A stretch of DNA of 64,000 nt from Scandinavium hiltneri (GTDB lineage Bacteria > Pseudomonadota > Gammaproteobacteria > Enterobacterales > Enterobacteriaceae). A program made the position numbers and the translations under genes. The DNA lies in assembly GCF_024764835.1 (NCBI RefSeq), contig NZ_JALIGE010000075.1, positions 372,001 through 436,000 of the forward strand, in the 5' to 3' direction. A model generated the notes under the pieces. The model made no database searches, was not told where the DNA came from, and was given only the letters and a program-made list of their open reading frames with translations. Of this stretch, positions 63,464 through 64,000 are shown piece by piece; positions within the stretch are counted from its first letter, which is position 1; every line of letters begins with the position of its first letter.

Positions 63464-64000
63464 GTGCGAATATCCTGTCAAAACCGGGTTCTGCTGCTGC
63501 TGGTGCTGATTGCACTGGCAGCCGCAGCGTTACCCTTCGTGAATTATGCCGCCAACCGACTTCTCTCAGGCGAAAGCCGCCAGCTGTGGCAAATCTGGAC
63601 TTTTCCGCCTGCGCTGTTGCTTATCGTGCCGCTGCTCCTGGCGGGCTTGAGCCTGCTGCGAGGCCGGGGCGCGTTGGTATTGACGCTGATTCTGGCCCAG
63701 CTCCTCTTTATACTGCTGCTCTGGAGCAGCGGCAAAGCGGCGACGACTCTGGCGCAAAGCGGTAGCCCGCTGGCGCGCACCTCGCCCGGCAGTGGGCTGT
63801 GGCTTTGGCTGGCGGTGGCGCTGCTGATGTGCAGCGATGCTATCCGACGGCTTACTCAGAAATCACTTTGGCGCTGGCTGCTGAATGCCCAAATCTGGAT
63901 TATCCCGGTGGCGCTGCTGTGGTCCGGTGAGCTCGATTCACTGTCGCTGATGAAAGAGTATTTCAACCGTCAGGACGTGTTCGACAGCGCGTTGCAGCAG
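63464..64000 (+). CDS. yehY: Osmoprotectant ABC permease YehY (5' part)
   Basis: 179 codons in frame to the right edge, starting at GTG (VRISCQNRVLLLLVLI). At least four hydrophobic segments, with ALPFVNYAANRLLSGESRQL as in YehY. Inner-membrane permease of the OsmF system. The start is GTG with an SD overlapping the osmF stop; no ATG lies nearby. Confidence 0.88.
   Translation, partial: MRISCQNRVLLLLVLIALAAAALPFVNYAANRLLSGESRQLWQIWTFPPALLLIVPLLLAGLSLLRGRGALVLTLILAQLLFILLLWSSGKAATTLAQSGSPLARTSPGSGLWLWLAVALLMCSDAIRRLTQKSLWRWLLNAQIWIIPVALLWSGELDSLSLMKEYFNRQDVFDSALQQ

Overview
The window is ordinary enterobacterial chromosome. It has the gene content and nearly the gene order of the E. coli K-12 region running from rplY through the yej, yei, mgl and yoh genes to the yeh osmoprotectant operon. 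Protein identities are very high throughout. REP/BIME and ERIC repeats, Cra, GalS, CRP and Fur sites sit where they do in Enterobacteriaceae. The differences from K-12 (a FAS1-ECF-RskA cassette, uxuA beside yeiQ, a YagU-like gene by cirA, a globin-coupled diguanylate cyclase downstream of mglC) suggest Enterobacter, Lelliottia, Leclercia or Citrobacter rather than Escherichia. I cannot name the species. I saw no phage, insertion sequence, CRISPR array, tRNA or rRNA.

Layout. 1-6.1 kb: start of rplY, then a minus-strand cassette fas1 > ECF sigma > anti-sigma inserted between radD and rplY, then radD, rsuA and bcr. 6.4-16.8 kb: yejG, the yejABEF peptide/microcin C importer, the phosphodiesterase pdeN, the murein endopeptidase mepS, the lipid A kinase lpxT and the zinc GTPase yeiR. 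16.9-19.8 kb: a divergent hexuronate pair, yeiQ and uxuA, with CRP and UxuR/ExuR-like sites. 19.9-26.2 kb: the elongation factor P-like efpL, yeiW, setB and the fructose PTS operon fruBKA. 26.2-34 kb: yeiL, nucleoside salvage (rihB, nupX), nfo, yeiH/yeiE and lysP. 34-41 kb: cirA, a yagU-like gene, yeiG, an MFS gene, folE and yeiB. 41-48 kb: galS, mglBAC and a haem-globin diguanylate cyclase. 48-57 kb: sanA, cdd, yohJK, dusC, mdtQ, yohF, yohD, yohC, pbpG. 57-64 kb: a GNAT acetyltransferase, dld, bglX, osmF and the start of yehY.

How the genes work together. There are three clear nutrient modules: fructose uptake and phosphorylation (fruBKA under Cra), galactose/methylgalactoside uptake (mglBAC under GalS and CRP) and nucleoside salvage (rihB, nupX, cdd, yohJK). 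Envelope functions recur: mepS, pbpG, lpxT, sanA, mdtQ, cirA, yejABEF. The part least like the K-12 model is the FAS1-sigma-anti-sigma operon at 0.3-2.1 kb. It combines the same three families as the mycobacterial SigK-RskA-MPT70/MPT83 system and looks like a self-contained envelope-signalling module.

Starts were chosen by Shine-Dalgarno position and recalled family length, so several are internal to the longest reading frame. Comparisons with E. coli proteins are from memory, not from a search.
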